64,000 bases of DNA from Rhodoferax sp. (GTDB lineage Bacteria; Pseudomonadota; Gammaproteobacteria; Burkholderiales; Burkholderiaceae_C). Below, one piece after another: positions 52,572 to 61,302 of this stretch. The first letter of the stretch is position 1, and each line of letters opens with the position of its first letter. A program made the position numbers and the translations under genes. The notes under the pieces are model-generated. The model saw only the letters and a program-made list of their open reading frames with translations. It searched no databases and had not been told where the DNA came from. The stretch is from assembly GCA_024236015.1 (NCBI GenBank), contig JACKLK010000005.1, positions 186,001 to 250,000 on the forward strand. The letters are read 5' to 3'.

Positions 52572-54004
52572 ACGCTCATCATCGCGACCGTCTTGGTCGC
52601 GAGATACGCCTCCAGCGCCTCGGGGCCGCCTTCGCTGCCGTAGCCGGAATCCTTGACGCCGCCGAACGGCAGCTCGGGCCAGGGTGCGGCCGGCTGGTTG
52701 ATCCACAACATGCCGGTCTGCACCTGGCTCGAGAGCTGGTGCGCGGTCTTGATCGAGCTGGTGAAGGCATAGGCCGACAGGCCGAACGGCAGGCGGTTGG
52801 CCTCGGCAATGGCCTCGTCGACGTTCTTGACGCTGCGCACCGCGGCCAGCGGGCCGAAGGGTTCGTCGTTGAACACCGAGCTGTCCAGCGGCGCGTCGAG
52901 CAGCAGCGTGGGCGCGAAGAAGTTGCCTTCGTTGCCGATACGTTCGCCGCCGACCGCCACCTTGGCGCCGCGCTTGATCGCGTCGGTGGTGAAAGCGTGC
53001 ATGGCGTTCAGGCGGCGCGGATTGGCCAGCGGGCCCATCTGCGTGCCGTCGGCCAGGCCGTCACCGACCTTCAGGCCGGAGATGTACTTGACGAAACCGG
53101 CGACGAACTCCTCGCGCACCGCCTCCTCGACCAGGAACCGGGTCGGCGAGATGCAGACCTGGCCGGCGTTGCGGAACTTGGCGCCGGCAATCATCTTGAT
53201 CGCGTGCGCGATGTTGGCGTCGGCCGCGACGATCACCGGCGCGTGACCGCCGAGTTCCATCGTCGCGCGTTTCATGTGTTGCCCGGCCAGCGCGGCCAGC
53301 TGCTTGCCCACCGGCGTGGAGCCGGTGAAGGTGATCTTGCGGATCACCGGGTGCGGGATCAGGTAGCCGCTGATCTCGGCCGGATCGCCATACACCAGCG
53401 ACACCACGCCGGCCGGCATGCCGGCGTCGACGAAGGCGCGGATCAGTTCGGCCGGCGAGGCCGGCGTCTCTTCGGCCGCCTTAACGATGATGGAGCAGCC
53501 GGTGGACAGCGCCGCGCCCATCTTGCGCACGACCTGGTTGATCGGGAAGTTCCACGGCGTGAACGCGGCGACCGGGCCGACCGGCTCCTTGAGCACCATC
53601 TGCTGCACGTTCATCGCACGTGGCGACACCAGGCGGCCGTAGACGCGCTTGCCTTCCTCGGCGAAGAATTCGATGACGTCACTGGCCGCTGCCACCTCCA
53701 TCTTGGCTTCGGCCAGGGGCTTGCCCTGTTCCATCGTCATCAGGCGGGCAATGTCGCCGGCGCGTTCGCGCAGCAACTGGGCCGCGGCGCGCATGATCTT
53801 GCCGCGTTCGATGGCCGGCGTATTGCGCCAGACCTCGAAACCCTTGGCCGCCGATGCCAGCGCATCGTCCAGGTCGGCGATGGTGGCCTTGGCCACGCTG
53901 CCGATCTCCTTGCCGGTCGCCGGGTTGTGGACCTTCAGGCTCGCGCCGCCGCGGGCGGGGCGCCATTCGTTGTTGATCAGCAGTTGGACGTCGGGATAGG
54001 TCAT
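52568..54004 (-). CDS. gabD: NAD(P)-dependent aldehyde dehydrogenase, succinate-semialdehyde type
   Basis: 478 residues. FTPWNFPINQVVRKMGAALS, the catalytic glutamate in ELGGHAPVIV and the catalytic cysteine in NAGQVCISPTRF are present, and the overall pattern is that of GabD-like succinate-semialdehyde dehydrogenases. Related semialdehyde substrates cannot be excluded. AAGGA lies before ATG 54004; the frame is open further upstream without homology. It heads a two-gene unit with dbpA. Confidence 0.82.
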   Translation of the reverse strand: MTYPDVQLLINNEWRPARGGASLKVHNPATGKEIGSVAKATIADLDDALASAAKGFEVWRNTPAIERGKIMRAAAQLLRERAGDIARLMTMEQGKPLAEAKMEVAAASDVIEFFAEEGKRVYGRLVSPRAMNVQQMVLKEPVGPVAAFTPWNFPINQVVRKMGAALSTGCSIIVKAAEETPASPAELIRAFVDAGMPAGVVSLVYGDPAEISGYLIPHPVIRKITFTGSTPVGKQLAALAGQHMKRATMELGGHAPVIVAADANIAHAIKMIAGAKFRNAGQVCISPTRFLVEEAVREEFVAGFVKYISGLKVGDGLADGTQMGPLANPRRLNAMHAFTTDAIKRGAKVAVGGERIGNEGNFFAPTLLLDAPLDSSVFNDEPFGPLAAVRSVKNVDEAIAEANRLPFGLSAYAFTSSIKTAHQLSSQVQTGMLWINQPAAPWPELPFGGVKDSGYGSEGGPEALEAYLATKTVAMMSV

Positions 54005-54211
54005 GGTCTCATTCCTTGTTGTGCGAGAGAGAGAAAGGGGGGGCGGGTCGGTGCGGGGGCAGGCCGGGTTGTCATGGGCCATGGGCCGCCAGCGGACAGC
54101 GGGGGGTATTGTCGCGCAAACCACAAGTCCCGCCTGCGGGTGGTGGTGTGGGCCGGCGGGCGGCATGGCTCGTTACCATGGTGTCCCCCCGTGCAGACCG
54201 ATGAACCTTCC

Positions 54212-55807
54212 ATGACCGTTACCCTGGCGCCCGACTTCACCACCATTGCCGAGCGGGTCCGGCACCATGCGAGGCTGGCGCCGCAGCGTCCGGCCCTGCT
54301 GCAAGGCGATCGCCGCCTCGATTACGCCGGCCTCGATGCGCGGATGGACCGGGTCGCCGCGGCGCTGCAACACGAAGGCCGGGGCCCGGGTGACACGATC
54401 GCCATCTGTGCCGGCATGTCGATCGAGCATGTCTGTGTCTTCCTGGGCGCCCTGCGTGCCGGCCTGGCGGTGGCACCGCTGGCTCCCGGCGCCGGCGCAG
54501 CCAGCCTGGCGCGCATGGTGGACGACGCACAGGCGTGTTGCGTCTTCGTCGATGCCGTCGGTACCCAGGCAATGGGCCCGGCGTTGCCAACGGCGCCGCC
54601 GCGGATCGCGATCGACGGCAGCAACGGGGCCCGAGCCTTCGATGCCTGGCTCGGCGACGCGGACCAGCCGCCCCGCGCGGTCGAGATACGGCCGGAATGG
54701 CCGTTCAACATCATCTATTCGTCGGGCACGACCGGCGAGCCCAAGGGCATCGTGCAGTCGCACGGCATGCGCTGGAGCCATGTGTGCCGTGGCGCCACCT
54801 ATGGCTACGGCCCGGACACGGTGACGCTGCTGTCCACGCCGCTGTATTCCAACACCACGCTGGTGGTGTTCTTTCCCACCATCGCCTGCGGCGGTGCCGT
54901 GGTGCTGATGCCGAAGTTCGACGCGCAGGCCTACCTGGAACTGGCCCAGCGCCATCGCGCCACCCACACCATGCTGGTGCCGGTGCAATACCAGCGACTG
55001 ATGGCGCTGCCGGAGTTCGGCCGTTTCGACCTGTCGAGTTTCCACATGAAGTTCTCCACCAGCGCACCGTTCGGTGCCGCGCTCAAGGCCGACGTGCTCG
55101 AGCGCTGGCCCGGTGGCCTGGTCGAGTTCTACGGCATGACCGAAGGCGGCGGCACCTGCATCCTGGAGGCACACAAGCATCCGCACAAGTTGCATACCGT
55201 CGGGCCCGCGGCCCAGGGCCACGACATCCGGCTGATCGATGACCACGGCGTCGAGGTCGCGCCGGGTCAAGCCGGCGAGGTGGTCGGCCACTCCGGCGGC
55301 ATGATGACCGGTTACCACCGCCAGCCGGAGAAGACGCGCGAGGCCGAATGGTTCGACCCGTCCGGCAAGCGTTTCATCCGCACCGGCGACATCGGCCGCT
55401 TCGATGCGGACGGATTCCTGATCCTGTTCGACCGCAAGAAGGACATGGTGATCTCGGGCGGTTTCAACGTCTACCCGAGCGACCTCGAGGCGGTGCTGCA
55501 CCAGCACCCCGCGGTGGCCGACGTCGCGGTCGTCGGCGTGCCGTCCGATCGCTGGGGCGAGACTCCGGTGGCCTTCGTCGTGTTGCGCGCCGACGCACCG
55601 GCGGTGCCGGCCGCCGACCTGCTGCAATGGACGAATGCGCAGCTGGGCAAGACGCAGCGCCTGGGCGACCTGCAGGTATGCTCCGAGCTGCCGCGCAGCG
55701 CCATCGGCAAGGTTCTCAAGCGCGAATTGCGCGCCGCGTATGGCGATGCCGCGGCGATGGCTGGAACGTCTGCCGCTGCGCGTTCCCCTGCGTCAACGGG
55801 AACTTGA
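54212..55807 (+). CDS. Class I adenylate-forming acyl-CoA synthetase
   Basis: 531 residues. IIYSSGTTGEPKGIVQSH is the AMP-binding loop; EFYGMTEGGGTC, RTGDIGRFDADGFLILFDRKKD and the C-terminal PRSAIGKVLKREL with the thioesterification lysine follow. It activates a carboxylic acid to its CoA ester. Length and motifs fit medium- or long-chain or aryl acid ligases; the substrate is not evident. There is no clear ribosome binding site at ATG 54212. It is the last gene before the restriction block. Confidence 0.88.
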   Translation: MTVTLAPDFTTIAERVRHHARLAPQRPALLQGDRRLDYAGLDARMDRVAAALQHEGRGPGDTIAICAGMSIEHVCVFLGALRAGLAVAPLAPGAGAASLARMVDDAQACCVFVDAVGTQAMGPALPTAPPRIAIDGSNGARAFDAWLGDADQPPRAVEIRPEWPFNIIYSSGTTGEPKGIVQSHGMRWSHVCRGATYGYGPDTVTLLSTPLYSNTTLVVFFPTIACGGAVVLMPKFDAQAYLELAQRHRATHTMLVPVQYQRLMALPEFGRFDLSSFHMKFSTSAPFGAALKADVLERWPGGLVEFYGMTEGGGTCILEAHKHPHKLHTVGPAAQGHDIRLIDDHGVEVAPGQAGEVVGHSGGMMTGYHRQPEKTREAEWFDPSGKRFIRTGDIGRFDADGFLILFDRKKDMVISGGFNVYPSDLEAVLHQHPAVADVAVVGVPSDRWGETPVAFVVLRADAPAVPAADLLQWTNAQLGKTQRLGDLQVCSELPRSAIGKVLKRELRAAYGDAAAMAGTSAAARSPASTGT

Positions 55808-55872
55808 CGTAACGCGCGCAGATAATCGATTGCCTTCCCCGTGCCACGAACCGTTCTTCATTTCACCGCGCC

Positions 55873-57777
55873 ATGCCCGAAATCGTCTTCAAAGGCAAAG
55901 AATACGTCTACAACCACCACCTGACGGTGCCTTACCGTCCGTTGGAGCCGCAGGCAACCAAGGGCATTGGTGCCGCAGATCTGAACGGCAATCTGGTCAT
56001 CCATGGCGACAACCTGCACGCGCTCAAGAGCCTGCTGCCGCGCCATGCCGGGCAGGTGGACCTGATCTTCATCGATCCGCCCTACAACACCGGTAACGAA
56101 GGCTGGTGTTATAGCGACGGGGTTAACTCGCCGATCATGAAGGAATGGCTGAGCACCAATCCGGTGGATGGCGAGGACATGCTGCGCCACGACAAGTGGC
56201 TGTGCATGATGTGGCCGCGGCTGGTGTTGCTGCGGGAGTTGCTCAGCGAAACCGGCTCCATCTGGATCACGCTGGATGACAACGAGGTGCATCGGGCACG
56301 GATGATGCTGGATGAGATTTTTGGGGACGAGAACTTCGTCAATTGTTTCGTTTGGCGAAAAGTCGACAGCCCAAACGACAACAAAGTCGCAGTAACCCCT
56401 GATCATGATTTCTTGCTCTGTTATGCACGAGACAGGTCTCAGGTCGTGTTCTCGCCGATGGTTGCTCCGGGGATTCTGGATGCATATAGCGCTCGCGACG
56501 ATCGGGGGCGACTTTACCGGGATCGGTTGCTCAAGAAGAATGGAAAGAACAGCCTGCGCAAGGATCGTCCTACGATGTATTTCCGTTTGGTCGATCCTGA
56601 TGGGGGTGACGTCTTCCCGACGCACGACAATGGTGAAGAAGCACGCTGGGCGGCCGGAGAAAAGGCTGTCTTTGCGCATATCGCTGCAGGAACACTCATT
56701 TGGAAGCGGCGTGAAAGGCAAGGACGGACTGTTTGGGAGCCGTATACCCGTGAGTTCGCGCCAGATGTACCCACCAGACCGTACCCCACGATATGGGCGG
56801 ATGTGCCAACCATGCGGCAAGCCAAGGCAATGCTGAGAGACATGTTCGCGACAGGCGATGTGTTCGATACACCAAAGCCAGTTGAGTTGATCGAGCGCAT
56901 TCTTGAATTGGTTGACCAGAAAAACACCCTGGTCCTTGATTCCTTCGCCGGCTCCGGCACCACAGCCCACGCTGTGCTTAAGGCCAACGCCAAGGACGGC
57001 GGAGCACGCCGTTTTATCCTGGTCGAAGGCGAGGACTATGCCGACACGTTGACGGCCGAGCGCGTGCGTCGGGCTATCAACGGTTATGCCTGGGAAGGCA
57101 CGCAGCGGGAGACGCTGCTGGAAGAAAAAATCACGCTCACGCAGTTCAAGAAAGCGGCCGAGTGGCTGGCCAGGGTGGATGCGATCAAGCGCGTGGAAGG
57201 ACTGGGCGGCGAAGCCGAGGGCACCGCCGACCTGGTGGAGCAGGCAGCGCGCAAGATGCGCAAGCGCAAGCGCTTCGACAAGATCGAGGCCAGGATCGAT
57301 GATGGCGTGTTGCGCGTCGAAGGCGTGCGCCGCATTTCCGAAAGGGCGCCCGGCCTGGGTGGCAGCTTCACCTATTGCACGCTGGGTGAAGCGGTGGATC
57401 TGGACAAGTTGCTGAGCGGCGAGAAATTGCCTGCATTCGATGCACTGGGCGCCTGGTTGTTTTATACCGCAACCGGCGGCGTATTGCCGCCACCGCCGAA
57501 GAAGGCGCCAATGTGGTACCTGGGCGAAGCAAAAGACAGCCATGTATGGCTGGTCTACAAACCGGAACTACATTTCTTGAAGAGCCCGGAGGCAGCGCTG
57601 ACGCTGAGCCTGGCCAGACAAGTGCAGGACTGGGGCAAGAGCCACGATGCGAAACGCAAGCGCACACCCTTGCGCCACCTGGTGTTTGCACCTGCCAAGT
57701 ACCTGAGCAACCGGCAGTTGCAGGAGCACGGTGTGGACTACGCGCCGCTGCCGTTTGCGTTGTACCGCGAGGCGTGA
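55873..57777 (+). CDS. mod: Type III restriction-modification methyltransferase (Mod)
   Basis: 634 residues. LIFIDPPYNTGNEG (catalytic DPPY at residues 68-71) precedes LDSFAGSGTTAHAVLKA (AdoMet loop from residue 358), the order of beta-class N6-adenine methyltransferases such as EcoP15I Mod. The part between them is the target-recognition region; it is visibly AT-richer than the flanks (28 G+C in 56341-56400 against 37 in 55981-56040). The product methylates one strand of an asymmetric site and guides Res. It is the first of three same-strand, tightly packed genes. No simple-sequence repeat that would make it phase-variable was seen. Confidence 0.95.
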   Translation: MPEIVFKGKEYVYNHHLTVPYRPLEPQATKGIGAADLNGNLVIHGDNLHALKSLLPRHAGQVDLIFIDPPYNTGNEGWCYSDGVNSPIMKEWLSTNPVDGEDMLRHDKWLCMMWPRLVLLRELLSETGSIWITLDDNEVHRARMMLDEIFGDENFVNCFVWRKVDSPNDNKVAVTPDHDFLLCYARDRSQVVFSPMVAPGILDAYSARDDRGRLYRDRLLKKNGKNSLRKDRPTMYFRLVDPDGGDVFPTHDNGEEARWAAGEKAVFAHIAAGTLIWKRRERQGRTVWEPYTREFAPDVPTRPYPTIWADVPTMRQAKAMLRDMFATGDVFDTPKPVELIERILELVDQKNTLVLDSFAGSGTTAHAVLKANAKDGGARRFILVEGEDYADTLTAERVRRAINGYAWEGTQRETLLEEKITLTQFKKAAEWLARVDAIKRVEGLGGEAEGTADLVEQAARKMRKRKRFDKIEARIDDGVLRVEGVRRISERAPGLGGSFTYCTLGEAVDLDKLLSGEKLPAFDALGAWLFYTATGGVLPPPPKKAPMWYLGEAKDSHVWLVYKPELHFLKSPEAALTLSLARQVQDWGKSHDAKRKRTPLRHLVFAPAKYLSNRQLQEHGVDYAPLPFALYREA

Positions 57778-57790
57778 AGGAGCCATTGCC

Positions 57791-58183
57791 ATGTCTGATG
57801 ACCGTTTTGATCAGCGACTGAGCCAGTTTCGCGACGCAGTGGTCGCGCTGAAGCTGGCGCTGGCGCAGCCGGAAGACGAATTCATGCGCGACTCGATCAT
57901 CAAGCGTTTCGAGCTCAGTTTCGAAACAGCGCGAAAGGCGATGCGGCAGTGGCTGGTGGACCAGCAGGAGGTGACTTACGAGTCCACCAAGAAGGCAGTG
58001 ATGGACGCGGCGTTCAAGACAGCTTTGGTCACCGATCCCGATCTGTGGACCGAGATGACGGCGGCACGCAACGACGCTACGCATGAATATGACAAGGCCA
58101 AGGCTATAGAAATCGTGGCGCTCATCCGTGCACGCGCGGTTGCCGGATTCGACGCGTTGCTGGCCAAGCTGGAAGGTCGCTGA
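57791..58183 (+). CDS. HEPN-domain protein (HI0074/HepT-like), putative toxin
   Basis: 130 residues, all-alpha, matching the nucleotidyltransferase substrate-binding (HI0074) family of HEPN proteins. Residues 93-100 read RNDATHEY, which is exactly RX4HXY: Arg93 and His98 are the HEPN RNase residues and Tyr100 sits where HepT toxins are AMPylated by their MntA partner. AAGGAG is eight bases before ATG 57791. It lies 13 bases after mod, and its TGA overlaps the ATG of the fused MNT-res gene. Toxin activity is inferred from family motifs, not shown. Confidence 0.88.
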   Translation: MSDDRFDQRLSQFRDAVVALKLALAQPEDEFMRDSIIKRFELSFETARKAMRQWLVDQQEVTYESTKKAVMDAAFKTALVTDPDLWTEMTAARNDATHEYDKAKAIEIVALIRARAVAGFDALLAKLEGR

Positions 58184-61100
58184 TGGTGGCGCTGACACCT
58201 CGGCAGAGGCAGGATGCCGCGCTGACCCGTCGTGACAGCGGAGTTGCAGCCGGTTCTCTGTTGCGTCTGCTGCGTGTGTTTGAGAACACGCCCCATGTCG
58301 TGGCGGTATGGCTTTTCGGCTCCAGGGCGGCTGGCACACATCGCGCCGAGTCGGACGTGGATATCGCGGTCGAAGCGCCCGAGATGACGTCTGCCGAAGA
58401 GGCCGCTCTGCGGCAACGCATCGATGATCTAGGGCTTTTGTACGGCATCGATCTCGTGCGACTGGAACAGGTAGAGAACGACGAATTTCAGCGTCAGATA
58501 GAGCGCCACAAGCGGTTGTTGTGGTCGCCCGCGCAGCATGTGTCGAATGTGGAGGAACTGGGTGGCACCCAGTTGAAAGGCTTTCAGTCCACGGTGCTGC
58601 GGCAATTGGGGCGGTATCTGGACGAACTGAACAGGCACCAGGCACAAGCGCTGCAGGCCGCGGCATTGCTGAAGGAATTGGAGGGCATGGGGGACTCGGC
58701 CCGTGAGGCGGCGGATTATCCGAAGAGGGCCTGGGCGGCGCTCGGCAAGGCCAAAGCCCTTCCCCCTGCGTTCAGGGACCAGCCCTATTCGAGCCGCTTC
58801 GACGGCGCAGGTCGTGCCATCCCAAACGTATGTCTGAAAGTGCCCACGGGTGGCGGCAAGACCTTGCTGGCGGCCGCCAGTGTGGCGCGCGTTTTTGGCT
58901 CTTACCTCCGTCAACATACCGGGTTGGTGATGTGGGTGGTGCCCAACGAGGCGATCTACCGCCAGACTTTCAAGACGCTGAACGACCGTGACCACCCCTA
59001 CCGCCAGATGTTGAACGTGGCCGGTGCTGGTCGGGTGAAGATTCTGGAAAAGAACTCGCCGCTGTCTCGCCTGGATGTGTCGTCGCACCTGTGCGTGATG
59101 GTGCTGATGCTGCAATCCGCCGCGCGGCAGAGCAAGGAGACGCTGCGCTTTTTTCGCGACCGGGGCAATGTGCTGGGTTTCTTGCCGCGGGAGGATGACA
59201 TCGAGCAGCACTGGGATTTGCTGCGCGCCGTGCCCAACCTGGATGCTTATGGAAGCCCATGGCAGAGTGCGGAGGAGGCGCGGGCGCAGAAGGGCTCCAT
59301 CGTCAAGAGTTCGCTGGGCAACGTGATGCGCCTGCTGCGTCCGATGGTGGTGATCGACGAAGGCCACCATGCCTATTCGGAGAACGCGCTGTCCACGCTT
59401 GACGGATTCAACCCGTGTTTCATGCTGGAGTTGTCGGCCACGCCACGAGTGGCCTCGGCCAAGGGGCGCGGGTCGAACATCCTGGTGGACGTGCGCGGCA
59501 CCGATTTGGACGACGCAGAGATGATCAAGCTGCCGATTCATGTCGAGGTGCGGCGCTGGGCCGACTGGCAGGCTTGCCTGGCGGCTTCACTGCAGCAATT
59601 GGACAGCCTGCAACGTGACGCCGAGACGCTGCAAGCCGAGACGGCCCGTTATATCCGGCCGATCTTGCTAGTGCAGGTGGAGCGAACCGGCGCGGACATG
59701 CGCGATGCGGGTTTCATCCACGCCGAGGATGCCAAGGCGTTCCTGTTGCAGCTCGGCTTGCATGAGCGGCAGATTGCGATCAAGACGTCCGAGAAGGACG
59801 ATCTGAAGCAGCCCGAAAACATCGATCTGATGTCGCCGCAGTGCGAAATCAGGGCCATTATCACCAAACAGGCTTTGCAGGAGGGATGGGACTGCCCGTT
59901 CGCCTATGTACTCAGCGCACTGGCCGCCGGCCGCAACCCGGCTGCGATGACGCAGTTGGTAGGTCGCATCTTGCGTCAGCCGCAGGTAACCAAGACCGGC
60001 AAGGAGGCGCTGGATGCCTGTTATGTGCAGTGTTTTGATGCCAATACCTCGGACGTGGTTAAGTCCATCAAACAGTCCCTGGAAGGCGAAGGCATGGGCG
60101 ACCTGGCCGTGACGCTGCACGGTGATGCGCGTGAAAGTGACAAGGTGGAGCGCCGCATTCCGTTGAAGCGACGCGCCGAACTGGCCGATGTGCGCATTTT
60201 CGTGCCGAAGGTGAGCTGGGCCGAGCCTGGGGAGCCACGGCGAGAGCTGGTGTACGAAAGTGACGTGCTGGCGCGATTGGATTGGAACGCATTGAACGTC
60301 GAGGCATTGGCAATGGCGTGGGCGCCGGACCAGCAGCTCGGTGGTAGCCAGCACTTGACGATTGACTTGTCAATACTTTCTCGGAGCCAGCACGGTTGGC
60401 AAACGGACGGCGCAGACCCGTTGGACACCCTGGATCGTGCGCGCATTGTGCGATCGTTGCTCGATTTGGCTCCGAATGCGTGGCTGGTCTGGGATTGGGT
60501 GGGCCGGGTTCTTGAGCGACTGCAGTCGCTGGGCATCTCGGACGCCGTCCTTGCGTCGTCCGTTTCGTCGTTCACTGAGCGCTTGCGCCTGGATATCGAG
60601 AAGGAGCGCGATCGCCTGGCACAAGACGTGTTCGATCGGCTTGTCGATCAAGGCAGGGTGCAGTTCTCACTGCGGGCGGACGCGATGGATTACGAACTCC
60701 CGCAGTCAGCCGAACTCGTGTTGACTAGTCAGCCGCCCGTTTTGCAGCGGCCGGATGCACGCGCTGTGCACAAGAGCCTTCTGGAGCCAGCCTTGCACAC
60801 TCCGGACATGAATGATCTGGAGGTTGCATTTGCGGGTTATCTGGACCAGAAGGCGGCGTTGCGCTGGTGGCATCGCAACGTGGCGCGCACGCAATACGGC
60901 CTGCAAGGATGGAAGCGCCACAAGGTCTACCCCGATTTTGTGTTTGGCGTTGTCAACCAGAACGGGCAGGCCCGCACGGTTGTGATGGAGACCAAAGGCT
61001 TGCAGTTCGAAGGCAACGCTGACACCAGTTACAAACAAGCCCTGCTCGCCCGACTGACCCAGGTCTTCAAGGACGAACGGTTCGTGCGTGCAGGTGAGCT

Positions 61101-61197
61101 GGAGCTTGAAGGAAAGGATCGCGTCGACGTGGTGTGTGATCTGGTGTTCGAAGGTGACTGGCGTGGGACGCTTGAGCATCGCTACTTTGCGACTTGA
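58183..61197 (+). CDS. res: MNT nucleotidyltransferase fused to type III restriction subunit Res
   Basis: 1004 residues in one uninterrupted frame. Residues 1-115 are a minimal nucleotidyltransferase: WLFGSRAAGTHRAESDVDIA gives GSX10DXD with Gly46, Ser47, Asp58 and Asp60, as in MntA antitoxins. From about residue 120 a complete Res follows: Walker A VPTGGGKT (Lys226), DEGHH (392-396), SAT (418-420), QLVGRILRQPQ (Gly594) and a C-terminal PD-(D/E)XK nuclease with Asp918, Glu936 and Lys938. ATG 58183 has GGAAGG six bases upstream and overlaps the HEPN stop. The only starts near the junction, GTG 58540 and 58549, have no ribosome binding site, so a true fusion is most likely. Res cuts DNA with Mod; the MNT half should neutralise the HEPN protein. 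Confidence 0.93.
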   Translation: MVALTPRQRQDAALTRRDSGVAAGSLLRLLRVFENTPHVVAVWLFGSRAAGTHRAESDVDIAVEAPEMTSAEEAALRQRIDDLGLLYGIDLVRLEQVENDEFQRQIERHKRLLWSPAQHVSNVEELGGTQLKGFQSTVLRQLGRYLDELNRHQAQALQAAALLKELEGMGDSAREAADYPKRAWAALGKAKALPPAFRDQPYSSRFDGAGRAIPNVCLKVPTGGGKTLLAAASVARVFGSYLRQHTGLVMWVVPNEAIYRQTFKTLNDRDHPYRQMLNVAGAGRVKILEKNSPLSRLDVSSHLCVMVLMLQSAARQSKETLRFFRDRGNVLGFLPREDDIEQHWDLLRAVPNLDAYGSPWQSAEEARAQKGSIVKSSLGNVMRLLRPMVVIDEGHHAYSENALSTLDGFNPCFMLELSATPRVASAKGRGSNILVDVRGTDLDDAEMIKLPIHVEVRRWADWQACLAASLQQLDSLQRDAETLQAETARYIRPILLVQVERTGADMRDAGFIHAEDAKAFLLQLGLHERQIAIKTSEKDDLKQPENIDLMSPQCEIRAIITKQALQEGWDCPFAYVLSALAAGRNPAAMTQLVGRILRQPQVTKTGKEALDACYVQCFDANTSDVVKSIKQSLEGEGMGDLAVTLHGDARESDKVERRIPLKRRAELADVRIFVPKVSWAEPGEPRRELVYESDVLARLDWNALNVEALAMAWAPDQQLGGSQHLTIDLSILSRSQHGWQTDGADPLDTLDRARIVRSLLDLAPNAWLVWDWVGRVLERLQSLGISDAVLASSVSSFTERLRLDIEKERDRLAQDVFDRLVDQGRVQFSLRADAMDYELPQSAELVLTSQPPVLQRPDARAVHKSLLEPALHTPDMNDLEVAFAGYLDQKAALRWWHRNVARTQYGLQGWKRHKVYPDFVFGVVNQNGQARTVVMETKGLQFEGNADTSYKQALLARLTQVFKDERFVRAGELELEGKDRVDVVCDLVFEGDWRGTLEHRYFAT

Positions 61198-61302
61198 AAA
61201 CCCTGCAGTTGCTCAGCATGGCGGTGGCGCCGGTACGCTTCACAAGCGCCATTGGTGCGTCGCAATCGTCATGAACTCCATCTGTACCGCGGTACTATCT
61301 TG

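Noticed and set aside
55804..55826. TTGACG and GATAAT before mod as a promoter
   Set aside because: The two boxes are only 11 bases apart, far too close for one sigma70 promoter.
55873..57777. Phase variation of mod
   Set aside because: No mono-, di- or tetranucleotide tract long enough for slippage was seen in or before the gene.
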